Source: Bacteroidota bacterium
GTDB lineage: Bacteria > Bacteroidota > Ignavibacteria > Ignavibacteriales > Melioribacteraceae
NCBI GenBank assembly: GCA_018818065.1
Contig: JAHISV010000012.1
Location: 62,001-126,000, forward strand
Direction: 5' to 3'
DNA length: 64,000 bases
Shown here: piece by piece, positions 15,123 through 24,441 of the stretch
Numbering within the stretch: position 1 is the stretch's first letter
Layout of the letters: each line of letters begins with the position of its first letter
The notes under the pieces: generated by a model
Databases searched by the model: none
The model's input: only the letters and a program-made list of their open reading frames with translations
Told to the model about the DNA's origin: nothing
Made by a program: the position numbers and the translations under genes

Positions 15123-17658
15123 ATTCCGCCTTTAAGATCTCAACAGGCTTTGCACTCGCAGCTTTAATTGCCTGATAACTTATTGTAATAAGAGTCTGGA
15201 TTACTACTGCTAAACCTGAAAAGATAAAGACCCAAATCCCGATGGGGTTGGAGTAAGCAAAACTTGCTATCCACTGGTTCATTAAATAATATGCTAGTGG
15301 CCAAGCAATTAAATTTGCCAAAAGTGCAAGAGTAATAAATTCTTTTGATATGAGTGACAGTATGACAGAATGACTTGCACCAACTATTTTTCTTATCGCT
15401 ATTTCCTTAGTTTTTCTTTCAGCCATATACGAGACCATACCTATTAATCCAAGGCAGGAAATGATAATTGCAAGTGTACTGAAAGATTCAAATATATTGG
15501 CTATTCTCATTTCGTCCTGATATTGCTCATTAAAATCATCATCCATAAAGGTATATTCAAATTTGAACTCCGGGACAACATCTTTGATAACACTCTCAAT
15601 ATTTTCAATAGTTGCTGTCAGATTTTGTGGGCTGACTTTCACGAACATGTTAAAATATGGCAGGTTCTGATAAAGCATAAAAACAATAGGGCGGATTTCA
15701 TTATGTAAAGAAGTCCCATGAAAATCTTTAACAACTCCAACAATTTCACCTTCGTCTCTCCACATTGAAAACATTCTTCCAACGGGTTGTTCCTTGTAAT
15801 TTGTCAATTTAAGAGCTGCTTCGTTGATAATATAATTCATGCTGTCTGCCCCAAACTCTCTGGAGAAAGTCCTCCCATATTTCATATCCATTCCAAAAGT
15901 CTCAAAGTAATCGTAATCCAGGCATACAAAATTCATCATTTCATAATCATTTGAAGATCTCCCTTCCCAGTAAACAGGATTAGTCGCAGAGATTTCCAGA
16001 GGGGCTTGTGAAGCCGCGGTAACATTAATTATTCCGCTCTCCGATAAAAGCCGCTTTTTCAAGGTATCATATTTTTGTCTTAACCCATTGTTAGTAGGGA
16101 TAACGATTATCTGATCCCGGTCAAATCCCAGGTTCGAATTTCTTATAAAACGTATTTGATTAGAAATAATAAGTGTGCTTATAATTAATGTTATAGTTGC
16201 TGTGAACTGAATAACAAGAAGTACTTTTCTGAGTCTGTGTCCACCACTTTTTACAAAACTATTTCTAAAAATACTTGCCGGTTGAAAAGAAGATATCACC
16301 AAAGATGGATATATTCCTGAGAGTATTCCTGTTAACAGAGTAATAAGAATAAGTCCTGTTGTCAGAATCCAGTTGTCTATCAGATTCAGGCTCAATTCCC
16401 TGGAAGCAAGATTATTGAAATAAGGAAGCATTAACGAGCTCATCAGCAAAGCCAGAAGCATTGCTATGAAAGTAAGTAAAACCGTCTCCCCTATAAACTG
16501 CTTAACCAGTTCTTTGCGTTCTGCCCCTGCTACCTTTCTTAATGCAACTTCTTTCGCTCTTCGTGTTGAGCGGGCTGTTGAAAGATTTACAAAATTTATA
16601 CAGGCTATCAACAAGACAGCAAAAGCTATGGAGGAAAAGACATAAATATAGAGAATGGGATCGGTTCCGTTTAAGGCGTGTAAATTTATATCTCTTAAAG
16701 GTTGTAATCCAACATACCACTTATTATTTGTCCGCGTATCAATGTCGTTAATAGTATTTCTGATTTTATCGCGAACTTCATCGACATCCACATTTTCCCT
16801 TAACATCAAATAACCCGGACCATCCATAGACCAGGTTGTTAGTCTTTTTTCCCCCATATAAAGGGCGGGATGGAAAAGAATATCGAACTTCAAATGAGAG
16901 TTGGAAGGATTATTTTCTATTACTGCTGTTACTTTCAAATCAGTTGTATTATCAAGTTGTATAATTTTCCCAATGGGATTTGCGCTGCCAAAGTATTTTA
17001 GAGCCATCTCCTCGGTAATAACAACATCGTTTAGGTGTGAAAACGCTGACCGGGGATTTCCATTAATAAATTTGTAGGTAAACATGTCAAAAAAATCCGG
17101 GAAGACCATTCTGCATTCGGCATAAAAATCATTATCATTATATTTCGTTAGTAATCTTGCGTAAGTGAAACTTGTCCCGCATTCAATCTCAGGGTAATTA
17201 TTTTTAAGCGTTGGAATTAAAGCCCAGGGGTTCGAAGAGAATGTATCTCCATTCCGTTCGACAGTGATTCTATATAGTCTTTCCCCATTTTCATGAAAAT
17301 TATCAAAGGATAGTTCGTGTTGAACCCAAAGTAAAATCAAAATACAACAGGCTAAACCCGCAGCTAATCCAAAAATATTTATAAAGGAATACCCTTTATA
17401 ATTCATGATATTCCTCAGAGTGCTTTTTAGATAATTCCTAAGCATAATTCCCTCCCCGTAAATTGTCTCTTTTATTAATAATGGAATTGAGATAATTACT
17501 TCTCCCCAGTACCAGAAATATGCCCTTATTGGTCCGGATTTCTCAACTTCCACCATAAAGCATTCCTCCAGATCACCCAGTTTTTCATGGAATTCTTCCC
17601 GAAGCAGAAACCGTGCGAGCAGCCATCTGGCAAAACCAGGTGAAGATCTCTTAATCAT
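15121..17658 (-). CDS. Orphan ABC-type (FtsX/MacB-like) permease with N-terminal permease prefix (pair 2)
   Basis: An 845-residue homologue of the permease at 8057-10672 with the same order: prefix (residues 1-75, with LGDLEECF), TM, MacB-PCD, three-TM FtsX core with NFVNLSTARSTRRAKEVALRKVAGA, second MacB-PCD, and final FtsX core with KTKEIAIRKIVGASHSVI. It ends with the A-x-P-V-E-I-L-K-A-E tail seen in this family. The frame is open 12 codons upstream (17694), but the ATG at 17658 overlaps the PadR stop as ATGA, the coupling also seen in pair 4, so this start is taken. No ABC ATPase nearby. Export or signalling function unknown. Confidence 0.88.
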   Translation of the reverse strand: MIKRSSPGFARWLLARFLLREEFHEKLGDLEECFMVEVEKSGPIRAYFWYWGEVIISIPLLIKETIYGEGIMLRNYLKSTLRNIMNYKGYSFINIFGLAAGLACCILILLWVQHELSFDNFHENGERLYRITVERNGDTFSSNPWALIPTLKNNYPEIECGTSFTYARLLTKYNDNDFYAECRMVFPDFFDMFTYKFINGNPRSAFSHLNDVVITEEMALKYFGSANPIGKIIQLDNTTDLKVTAVIENNPSNSHLKFDILFHPALYMGEKRLTTWSMDGPGYLMLRENVDVDEVRDKIRNTINDIDTRTNNKWYVGLQPLRDINLHALNGTDPILYIYVFSSIAFAVLLIACINFVNLSTARSTRRAKEVALRKVAGAERKELVKQFIGETVLLTFIAMLLALLMSSLMLPYFNNLASRELSLNLIDNWILTTGLILITLLTGILSGIYPSLVISSFQPASIFRNSFVKSGGHRLRKVLLVIQFTATITLIISTLIISNQIRFIRNSNLGFDRDQIIVIPTNNGLRQKYDTLKKRLLSESGIINVTAASQAPLEISATNPVYWEGRSSNDYEMMNFVCLDYDYFETFGMDMKYGRTFSREFGADSMNYIINEAALKLTNYKEQPVGRMFSMWRDEGEIVGVVKDFHGTSLHNEIRPIVFMLYQNLPYFNMFVKVSPQNLTATIENIESVIKDVVPEFKFEYTFMDDDFNEQYQDEMRIANIFESFSTLAIIISCLGLIGMVSYMAERKTKEIAIRKIVGASHSVILSLISKEFITLALLANLIAWPLAYYLMNQWIASFAYSNPIGIWVFIFSGLAVVIQTLITISYQAIKAASAKPVEILKAE

Positions 17659-17981
17659 TTTGTTTCCAAAATTGAATTGGTAATTTTTTCCCATACACCC
17701 TCGTGCATGGTTTTTATTTCCATTAAGGCAGTTTTACCGGGATCTGTAATTTCATAATAGACTTTTCTCCTGCCACCCCGCTCCGGTGTGGGTTCACTCT
17801 CACTTTTTGTTATAAAACCCTTTTTGGTCAGTTTATTTAGCGGATCATAAATTAGGGCAAAGGACCATTTTTTCCCTGTTACCTCAAAAATGTGTTCTCT
17901 AATGCTTACACCGTATGCCGTTCCTTTTAGCAGGAGTATAGCGGTAAGTACAATTTCTTCTGCTCTTGATAATAATTTCAT
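17655..17981 (-). CDS. PadR-family transcriptional regulator (pair 2)
   Basis: A 108-residue PadR winged-helix protein. AEEIVLTAILLLKGTAYGVSIREHIFEVTGKKWSFALIYDPLNKLTKKGFI is the DNA-binding part. The wing E-x-x-P-T-P-E-R-G-G-R-R-K-V-Y-Y-E-I-T-D-P-G is the PadR signature, and a short C-terminal helix follows. Overlaps the permease start by four bases (ATGA), so the two are translated together. A dyad upstream of the start is a candidate operator. Closely similar to the PadR of pair 4 (same STPERGGR wing and start MKLLxRAEE). Confidence 0.9.
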   Translation of the reverse strand: MKLLSRAEEIVLTAILLLKGTAYGVSIREHIFEVTGKKWSFALIYDPLNKLTKKGFITKSESEPTPERGGRRKVYYEITDPGKTALMEIKTMHEGVWEKITNSILETK

Positions 17982-17991
17982 GATTCTCCCA

Positions 17992-18020
17992 ATATCTATC
18001 GGACTACGATATATATGACG
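17992..18020. promoter_or_regulatory. Candidate PadR operator/promoter region (pair 2)
   Basis: Imperfect dyad ATATCTATCG-N5-CGATATATAT (17992-18001 with 18007-18016, one mismatch), directly upstream of the PadR ATG. It is followed by GACG, which gives ACGTCATAT on the coding strand about 39 nt before the start. The same 9-mer lies about 41 nt before the pair-4 PadR start. Confidence 0.45.
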
Positions 18021-18191
18021 TTTGAATTAGCAAAAAGGTTGTACGAGCTGGGAATATTATCCTTAATTTCTTTGATTCTAATATTCTAAATTGTTTTCCA
18101 AAATAAAGAGAGACACAGATTCGGTTATTTTTATCCAAAAATGTTATCTTTCAGCCTTTTTAATTTCAATATATTCCTAGAAGGTAATATC

Positions 18192-19709
18192 ATGAATAAA
18201 ATGACTTCCTCCCTAATCGCTCTTATAGCCGTTCTCACACTAGGGTATCTTTATTTCAATGGGATTGGCAACTCAGATATCCCTGACGATAACTCATACT
18301 TATTCTGGGGTGGAAGTAAAAACGCTCATCATGTTTTTAACAGGATGATTTCGGAGCAAAATCATGTTGCCTGGTCTACAGGATATCATACCGGATCACC
18401 CGTACCGCTTGGAGCTGTTGGTCCAAAAAAATACACGGATAAATTGCAGGGAATGATTCAAAATACAGAAATATCGAAAGTATTAAAGGAAGCCGTCGGA
18501 GATGGAGTTAATGTTATTTTATTAATCGGTGATGGCATGGGAATTAGTCTTTTATCAATGCCGATTTATCATAATATTGCTAAAGGATCGGAAGAAAAGA
18601 CTTATTTTGAAATAATAATGAATGAAGGTATATCAAGTTTTGTATTAAATCATCCTTATGGCGAAATAGTGCCTAGTTCAGCTACTTCGGCTACCTCAAT
18701 TGCCTGCGGAAGTAAAACCAGAGTGGGCATGATTGGAGTTGACCACGATGGTTATGAATTGAAAAGTATTCTGGACGTGGCTGAGGAAAAAGGCATGGTA
18801 ACTGGATTAATCACTGAGTCGACAATTGTAGATGCGACACCGGTTGGATTTTACGGTCATAGTTCAAATAGACATGATTTTCTAACATTTGCAGAACAAC
18901 TAGTCTATGATAATGATATTGAGTTAATATTTTCCGGTGGTGGTGCTTATTTCATCCCTCAGAAGAGCAGACTTTCAGAAATGGAAGGTTTCGAGGATCT
19001 AAATTCAGATTTGGATCAAATCTCTCAACGAATTGATGATAAAAACTTGCTTAAAGATGCATCCAGTAAAGGTTACAAACTTGTAAATACCAGAGAGGAG
19101 TTGCTTTCTCTGGATGCAAAAAGTAAAAAGATCTTCGGTATCTTCGCTGCAAATGCTATGAACTCCACAATTGACAGGGATAATGAAGCAACAGGAGAAC
19201 CTTCCCTTGTCGAGATGACCCAGAAAGGAATAGAAATCCTTTCAAATTCAACTGCCGGATTCTTTCTTATGGTGGAAGAAGCCAGAATTGACTTTGAAGC
19301 CCATGATAATGACGCAGGTGCTGTACTTAAAGCTGTGACTGAATTCAATGAAGTAGTCGGAGCAGGCTACAACTACTATGCTTCAAATAAAGAAAATACA
19401 CTAATTGTATTCACAGCTGATCATGAAACCGGCGGAATGTCATTCACATACTTCGGCATCCCTAAAGATGAAAGAATACCTTTGCAATTACCCTCCGGGA
19501 AAGAATATATCAGAAAGTTGAGTAGCCTCACTTTCGAGGAATATTTAACAATTTCTAATCAAAACAAATCCATTTATAAAATTTTTCTGGAAGCGGATAC
19601 TCCTGAACACTTGCTGGAATTATTGCTGAATAACTCGGGATATGATATTTCAATTGAAGAGGCTGAACAGTTGTTCCCTTTAATTCAAAAGTATAAAAAA
19701 GGGAAGTAA
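18192..19709 (+). CDS. Alkaline phosphatase (PhoA superfamily)
   Basis: A 505-residue exported or membrane-anchored phosphomonoesterase. Residues 3-21 are a hydrophobic signal or anchor. Active-site pieces are in order. VILLIGDGMG is the first metal Asp. VPSSATSATSIACGSKT holds the nucleophile Ser, aligned with E. coli DSAASATAWSTGVKT; the residue before it is Ser instead of Asp. ESTIVDATPVGFYGHSSNRHD follows, then VEEARIDFEAHDND with metal ligands, and FTADHETGGM with zinc His residues. The ATG at 18192 has AAGG 8 nt upstream; an open frame 17 codons earlier lacks a site. An unusual spacer of about 60 residues precedes the catalytic domain. Likely scavenges phosphate in the periplasm. Confidence 0.92.
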   Translation: MNKMTSSLIALIAVLTLGYLYFNGIGNSDIPDDNSYLFWGGSKNAHHVFNRMISEQNHVAWSTGYHTGSPVPLGAVGPKKYTDKLQGMIQNTEISKVLKEAVGDGVNVILLIGDGMGISLLSMPIYHNIAKGSEEKTYFEIIMNEGISSFVLNHPYGEIVPSSATSATSIACGSKTRVGMIGVDHDGYELKSILDVAEEKGMVTGLITESTIVDATPVGFYGHSSNRHDFLTFAEQLVYDNDIELIFSGGGAYFIPQKSRLSEMEGFEDLNSDLDQISQRIDDKNLLKDASSKGYKLVNTREELLSLDAKSKKIFGIFAANAMNSTIDRDNEATGEPSLVEMTQKGIEILSNSTAGFFLMVEEARIDFEAHDNDAGAVLKAVTEFNEVVGAGYNYYASNKENTLIVFTADHETGGMSFTYFGIPKDERIPLQLPSGKEYIRKLSSLTFEEYLTISNQNKSIYKIFLEADTPEHLLELLLNNSGYDISIEEAEQLFPLIQKYKKGK

Positions 19710-19875
19710 TTTTTTTTGTTTGATTTTTATCCCGGTGTTTAGAATTGGATACATTTACTGAATCCAATACCAGGCATTAATTTTTCTCCACCTTGCTGTA
19801 ACTTTTCACCACTATGTTATGTTAATCTAATGATTGCTGACATAAAATTTTCATCAATAACAAATTGTTTGTTAA

Positions 19876-20274
19876 ATGCCAAGAGAGACTCATATTGAAA
19901 TTAAAGGCAGTTGCTTATGCGTAAAGGTGTTTGGTAAATACAGCCTGGAGCGGAGCAAAAAACTTTTCACCTCAATTTTCGACTGGATTGAAAATGAAAA
20001 TCTTTCAAAGGTTTTAATAGATATTCGGGAAATGGCAGGAAAGATTTCTGTGGTTGACCGATTCAATCTTGCCAATATGCTTCAGGAATACAGATCACGA
20101 TTTATAAAAATTGCCTTTCTCGTTAGAGAAGACCATCAGAAGCCGACTAAAATTTTTGAAACAGTAGCCAATAATCGCGGAATATATGTAATAACAGCCA
20201 CAGATGAAGAGGATATTAAAGAATGGATTGATTCTGTTACGTTGAATTCTGTTAAGAAAAAAGCGGTTCACTGA
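19876..20274 (+). CDS. STAS/SpoIIAA-like protein, function unknown
   Basis: A 132-residue soluble protein. The alternating pattern HIEIKGSCLCVKVFGKYSLERSKKLFTSIFDWI ... LSKVLIDIREMAGKISVVDRFNLANML ... IKIAFLVREDHQK fits a STAS or SpoIIAA-like fold, as in anti-sigma antagonists and SEC14-like membrane proteins. The assignment is by pattern, not by a decisive motif; a Ser in the usual phosphorylation position is not evident. Monocistronic by spacing (166 bases after the phosphatase gene). Could be a regulator in a partner-switching circuit, but no anti-sigma factor is nearby. Confidence 0.6.
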   Translation: MPRETHIEIKGSCLCVKVFGKYSLERSKKLFTSIFDWIENENLSKVLIDIREMAGKISVVDRFNLANMLQEYRSRFIKIAFLVREDHQKPTKIFETVANNRGIYVITATDEEDIKEWIDSVTLNSVKKKAVH

Positions 20275-20304
20275 TCCAAGCTGCCTAAACTGCCAATCAT
20301 ATCA

Positions 20305-20322
20305 TAATTAACCGGTTAATTA
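20305..20322. promoter_or_regulatory. Perfect 18-bp palindrome
   Basis: TAATTAACCGGTTAATTA reads identically on both strands. It lies 30 bases after the STAS-like gene and about 175 bases before the serine dehydratase gene, where it may be an operator for a dimeric regulator. No loop and no T tract, so it is not a terminator. Confidence 0.5.
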
Positions 20323-20497
20323 CAATTCAAGTCAATTCTGAATGAATACTATTATCTGTAGAGTAACAAAATTTGCAACTTTTTATATATTTTTAGAAGT
20401 GTAATGGAGTAAAAGCATTTTTCCTTGATGATTTTTGCCATGTACAGGTAAAATGTATATTGTTATTCGTTTCTATAACTATAATTGAAGAGTTCAA

Positions 20498-22054
20498 ATG
20501 ACGAAATTTCCACCAAGTATATTCAATGATGTTATTGGCCCAGTGATGAGAGGGCCTTCAAGTTCTCATTGCGCGGCTGCCGTTCGCATCGGGCGCATTA
20601 TCCATGATTTAATGGATGGAATAATAGAAAAAGTTATTATTGAATTCGATCCACATGGGTCGCTGGCAACAACACACGAAAGCCAGGGTTCTGATATGGG
20701 TTTGTTTGCTGGTTTACTTGGCTGGGATACAACTGATGAAAGATTGATTAATTCCAGACATTTCCTTGAAAGTGCCGGCGTAACTATTGAAATAAAACTT
20801 GCTAAATTAGAGTATACACACCCAAACACTTACAAAATAACAACATCCAATAAGGGGGAACTTCATACTATAATCGCAATATCCTCGGGTGGAGGATCGA
20901 TAGAAATTGTTGAGTTAGATGAAATAGCTATTTCAATCCATGGTGATTATTACGAGACAATAATTTTGTCTGACCATAAGACTAACTTTGACTTCAATGC
21001 CCATATTTCTGATTCCATAATAAATATTTATTCAAAAGGGAAGCTTTTCATTGCACAAATCAAAACACAACGTCCACTGACAGTTACTGAACTTTCATTA
21101 ATCGAAAGCAAAAACCCAAACTGTATCGTAAAATTAATCAATCCGGTAATGCCAATTTTATCGGGCAAAAAAATAGTGGTGCCATTTCTTACTTATGATG
21201 AATTAACTCTTTTCAATAAAGATAAGAATTTACAATTGTGGGAGTTAGCGCTGGAATATGAAAGTGCCAGGGGCAGCTTACCAAAGAATGAAGTATTTGT
21301 GAAAATGAGGGAGATAGTGGAAATAATTCAGAACTCTATCATGAAAGGGTTGAAGGGTACTTCATTCGAAGACAGAATTCTGGGAAATCAGTCTTCACTT
21401 TTTAAATCAGCAATGAGTGAAAAAAGATTACTTGATGGGGGCTTACTCAATACAATCATTTTGTATGTTTCCGCCCTTATGGAGATGAAAAGCTCTATGG
21501 GTGTTATTGTGGCAGCGCCAACTGCTGGTTCTTGTGCCGGTCTGCCGGGGGCAATAATCGGTGCCGCTGATTTTATGAATCTGGATAAAGATGAGATTAC
21601 AAAAGCGATGCTTGCGGCTGGTTTGATTGGAGTTTTTATTGCTCATAAATCAACCTTTGCAGCCGAAGAATGCGGATGCCAGGCAGAATGTGGAGCTGGT
21701 TCCGGAATGGCCGCTGCCGGATTAGTTACGCTTTCGAAGGGAACTCTTAAGGAAGCCATTAATGCTGCAACAATGGCTTTGCAAAATATCCTTGGAATGA
21801 TATGCGATCCTGTTGCAAATCGGGTTGAAGTTCCTTGTCTTGGCAAAAATGTTATGGAAGCTTCAAATGCACTATCATGCGCAAACATGGCCCTGGCCGG
21901 CTATGATCCGGTTATTCCTCTTGATGAAGTTATTGAAACAATGGATAAAGTTGGTCGAAGCCTGCCAAGGGAATTGAGGTGCACAGCCCTGGGTGGTTTG
22001 TCCATTACAAAATCTTCAAAAGTGATAGAAAACCGATTGAGGGGAAAAAAATAA
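20498..22054 (+). CDS. L-serine ammonia-lyase (iron-sulfur dependent), beta and alpha parts in one chain
   Basis: A 518-residue enzyme that deaminates L-serine to pyruvate using a catalytic [4Fe-4S] cluster. The N-terminal half corresponds to the beta (SdaAB-like) part with RGPSSSHCAAAVRIG. The usual motif is PSSSHT; here Thr is Cys. The C-terminal half is the alpha part with AAPTAGSCAGLPG, EECGCQAECGAGSGMAAAG and MICDPVANRVEVPCLGKN, which supply the cluster cysteines. An insert of roughly 130 residues (about 130-260, containing an ACT-like stretch) separates them. Cytoplasmic and probably monocistronic. Expected to be oxygen sensitive, in line with an anaerobic or facultative host. Confidence 0.93.
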   Translation: MTKFPPSIFNDVIGPVMRGPSSSHCAAAVRIGRIIHDLMDGIIEKVIIEFDPHGSLATTHESQGSDMGLFAGLLGWDTTDERLINSRHFLESAGVTIEIKLAKLEYTHPNTYKITTSNKGELHTIIAISSGGGSIEIVELDEIAISIHGDYYETIILSDHKTNFDFNAHISDSIINIYSKGKLFIAQIKTQRPLTVTELSLIESKNPNCIVKLINPVMPILSGKKIVVPFLTYDELTLFNKDKNLQLWELALEYESARGSLPKNEVFVKMREIVEIIQNSIMKGLKGTSFEDRILGNQSSLFKSAMSEKRLLDGGLLNTIILYVSALMEMKSSMGVIVAAPTAGSCAGLPGAIIGAADFMNLDKDEITKAMLAAGLIGVFIAHKSTFAAEECGCQAECGAGSGMAAAGLVTLSKGTLKEAINAATMALQNILGMICDPVANRVEVPCLGKNVMEASNALSCANMALAGYDPVIPLDEVIETMDKVGRSLPRELRCTALGGLSITKSSKVIENRLRGKK

Positions 22055-22374
22055 TTTTGGATAAATAAGTTTGATGGGTGGTTGTAAAAACCTTCTCTTT
22101 CTTAGGAAATTAAGAAAAAATAAATTGGATTTGGCTTTTGATATGTGAACTGTTATATTATCAAGGTAGAGGAGGGTACCCTCCCCCACCATTGAGACCT
22201 GATCATGCCCGCCTGCTAAGAAAGCATTATTCAGGATCACCTCAATAATCATAATTTTTATTGTCCCAAAAAAGGCAAAAAATCATGGCTACATAATGAT
22301 GCAGCGTTTACAATTCCGAACCACTCCCAATGAAATTGTGTTTAACTCATATCTACTCATTAAAAGAGAAATCA
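22055..22374. other. Intergenic region with a GC-rich near-palindrome
   Basis: About 320 bases. It holds a perfect 14-bp palindrome GGAGGGTACCCTCC at 22171-22184 that extends to a 26-bp near-palindrome (22165-22190, two mismatched pairs), followed by further paired pieces (CCTGA ... TCAGG, about 22198-22235). A 78-codon frame on the minus strand (22016-22252) crosses it but also runs into the dehydratase gene. The region looks like a structured repeat or RNA element rather than a gene. Confidence 0.45.
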
Positions 22375-23004
22375 ATGCCTGTTAAATACCTTTATTTAAT
22401 TTTAATAATCTCCTCTTCTTTAATGAATGCACAGGTGGCTACTTTTGTGCCTGATAATCCGGAAGATATTAAACCAATATTAGTCGGAACTCAACTGCCT
22501 GAATTATTGGTTAAAACACCGACAGGAAGTAACTTCGATGTAACCGAATCGGTAAAAGAAAAGCCAACTATACTTATATTCTTCAGGGGTGGATGGTGTC
22601 CCTACTGCAATGCACATTTAGCAAAACTACAGGAAATCGAATCCGAACTAGTAAAACTTGGTTATCAAATTTTAGCCATTAGTCCTGACAAACCCGAATT
22701 ATTGAGAGTGCCCGTTGAAGAACATGGTCTTAAGTATCAACTATTTTCTGATAGTGAAATGCTGGCTTCCCGCGCAATGGGTATTGCTTTCAAAATGAAG
22801 GATGATATGGTGGAAAAATATAAGGGCTATGGAATTGACATTGAAACGGATTCAGGGTATGATCACCATTTACTTCCTGTACCTGCCGCATTTGTTGTTG
22901 GTCAGGATGGAACAATTAAGTTCTCTTATGTCAACCCAAATTATAAAATACGAATAGACGGGGATGTTTTAATAGCAGCCGCTAAATCAGCACTTATGAA
23001 GTAA
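22375..23004 (+). CDS. Exported AhpC/TSA-family peroxiredoxin-like protein
   Basis: A 209-residue thioredoxin-fold protein with an N-terminal signal peptide (PVKYLYLILIISSSLMNAQ) ending around residue 20. The active-site segment IFFRGGWCPYCNAHLAKLQEIE carries a CxxC pair (WCPYC), as in peroxiredoxin-like AhpC/TSA proteins of the bacterioferritin-comigratory-protein type. ILAISPDKPELL and VPAAFVVGQDGTIKFSYVNPNYKIRID follow the family. It would act in the periplasm as a thiol peroxidase or disulfide reductase. An upstream in-frame ATG at 22330 would bury the signal peptide behind 15 residues, so the ATG at 22375 with AAGAGA upstream is preferred. Confidence 0.85.
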   Translation: MPVKYLYLILIISSSLMNAQVATFVPDNPEDIKPILVGTQLPELLVKTPTGSNFDVTESVKEKPTILIFFRGGWCPYCNAHLAKLQEIESELVKLGYQILAISPDKPELLRVPVEEHGLKYQLFSDSEMLASRAMGIAFKMKDDMVEKYKGYGIDIETDSGYDHHLLPVPAAFVVGQDGTIKFSYVNPNYKIRIDGDVLIAAAKSALMK

Positions 23005-23134
23005 AAATCATCTCACTCCAGTGGTTCATGCTGTTTTATTAAATGCAGCATTTTAGTAGTGAATTTTATTAATATTTTTATAATCTTTCCTCTACCCCCT
23101 CGAACTTCAACTATAAACAAAATAAGAGGAAAAG

Positions 23135-23590
23135 ATGAAAACTCTTTTTCACTATTCGCTGATGGTATCTTTGATAATACTCTTTTCTTGCAAGGACGAT
23201 ACTTCTAATGATTTTTCAGAACTAAAACAAACTATCTCTAAATTTTATGAGTTAGTCGAAGAGGGTAATTCTACTGAACGCTACAAATTATTCACAACGA
23301 ATTCTCTAATGCTCTCGAACAGGGGCAATCTTACAATTATGACAGACAGCATAAAACAGGCCTGGGCGCAATGGGATGAAGAATGGATATTTAGAATTAA
23401 AGATGTCGAACACGTTGAAATTGAGATGAGCGGTGATATTGCCTACTCAGTTAATCAGTATTATTACACCTGGCATCACAAGGGTAGCGAGCCGGAATGG
23501 CATAAAACAAAGAATGTACACATCTGGCGTAAGCAGACCGATGGATCATGGAAATTAAGAGTTGACATTTGGAATAGCAGCGAGGGGTAA
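23135..23590 (+). CDS. NTF2-like (DUF4440/SnoaL type) lipoprotein
   Basis: A 151-residue protein with a lipoprotein-type signal (LIILFSC, Cys19). The mature part, about 120 residues, has the cone-shaped NTF2-like pattern: helix ELKQTISKFYELVEEGNSTERYKLF, strands, and the closing ...W-H-K-T-K-N-V-H-I-W-R-K-Q-x-D-G-S-W-K-L-R-V-D-I-W-N. The last segment is the hallmark of the DUF4440/SnoaL group. Ligand or enzyme role unknown. The ATG follows AAGAGGAAAAG, a clear ribosome-binding site. Not obviously in an operon. Confidence 0.82.
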   Translation: MKTLFHYSLMVSLIILFSCKDDTSNDFSELKQTISKFYELVEEGNSTERYKLFTTNSLMLSNRGNLTIMTDSIKQAWAQWDEEWIFRIKDVEHVEIEMSGDIAYSVNQYYYTWHHKGSEPEWHKTKNVHIWRKQTDGSWKLRVDIWNSSEG

Positions 23591-23702
23591 AAACCTTGCC
23601 ATACCAAATTACTAAACCATTTTGAAAACTTTTTTGTCTAACTTTCGGGTTATAAATATATACCCCTGTTGGAACACAAACTAAATAAAGATGGGTTACA
23701 TA

Positions 23703-24413
23703 ATGAAAAAGTACTTTACAAATATCATCTTCTCAATCCTTTTTATGGTTATGATTTTCGGCTGCGATGAGACAATTACAATTGTTGAACCCGAGACCGG
23801 AATAGCATATATAAAGTATATCCAGAGCTCTTCTATCTCACCGGCACTTGATTGGACTTATTTTAATCCGAGGACTTATACTTTGCATGACGTCGCATTT
23901 TCAGTCGGATATAGGACTTCTGATGGTTACTGGCAGTTTGATTCAGGTCCAACGGATTTTCGCTTTTATAAGGCAGAGGATATAACTCCATCTGCGACTC
24001 TTAATTATAATTTTGATTTTAATAAAGCCTACACTGTCATCACTTATGATGAAGGCAATGGATTAAGTGCTGACGTTCTTGTTGTTAGGGATACAATCAT
24101 TACTGAGACCAACTTGGGCAAATCATTGGTGCGGTTTATTAACCTAAGCACCGACATTGACGAATTCAATGTTCATGAAGAAACACTTGGCACTCTGGCT
24201 TCTTTTAGCGCAAAAGGGGTTCCTACGGAATATATTGAGTTGGATCCAGGTTCCTACTTGTTCGATGCCATGAATGCTAACGGTGGCGAAAGGTTAACAA
24301 ATTCTGATTCGCTGGCATTTACTGGTGGATTGACTTATAAAATAATTTTTTCAGGATCAGCACTTGCAACCACTCCAACGGAATTGAACGCTCAAATTTA
24401 TGCGGAATACTAA
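23703..24413 (+). CDS. DUF4397-type surface lipoprotein
   Basis: A 236-residue lipoprotein with a lipobox-like IFGC (Cys21). The rest is beta-rich and appears to comprise two related immunoglobulin-like units: an N-terminal one (AYIKYIQSSSISPALDWTYF) and a C-terminal one (SLVRFINLSTDIDEFNVHE ... EYIELDPGSYLFDAMNANGGE ... TYKIIFSG). The second matches the DUF4397 style V-R-x-I-N-x-S ... F-x-x-x-x-x-G-x-Y-x-F-x-V. Likely outer-membrane or periplasmic. The ATG at 23703 gives a proper signal; a start four codons earlier is possible. Function unknown. Confidence 0.72.
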   Translation: MKKYFTNIIFSILFMVMIFGCDETITIVEPETGIAYIKYIQSSSISPALDWTYFNPRTYTLHDVAFSVGYRTSDGYWQFDSGPTDFRFYKAEDITPSATLNYNFDFNKAYTVITYDEGNGLSADVLVVRDTIITETNLGKSLVRFINLSTDIDEFNVHEETLGTLASFSAKGVPTEYIELDPGSYLFDAMNANGGERLTNSDSLAFTGGLTYKIIFSGSALATTPTELNAQIYAEY

Positions 24414-24441
24414 TCGGGCTCTGACTTTTCAGCTAATCAGA

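Noticed and set aside
22016..22252. 78-codon frame on the minus strand between dehydratase and peroxiredoxin genes
   Set aside because: It overlaps the end of the dehydratase gene, crosses a palindrome and has no recognisable pattern. Treated as part of the intergenic element.
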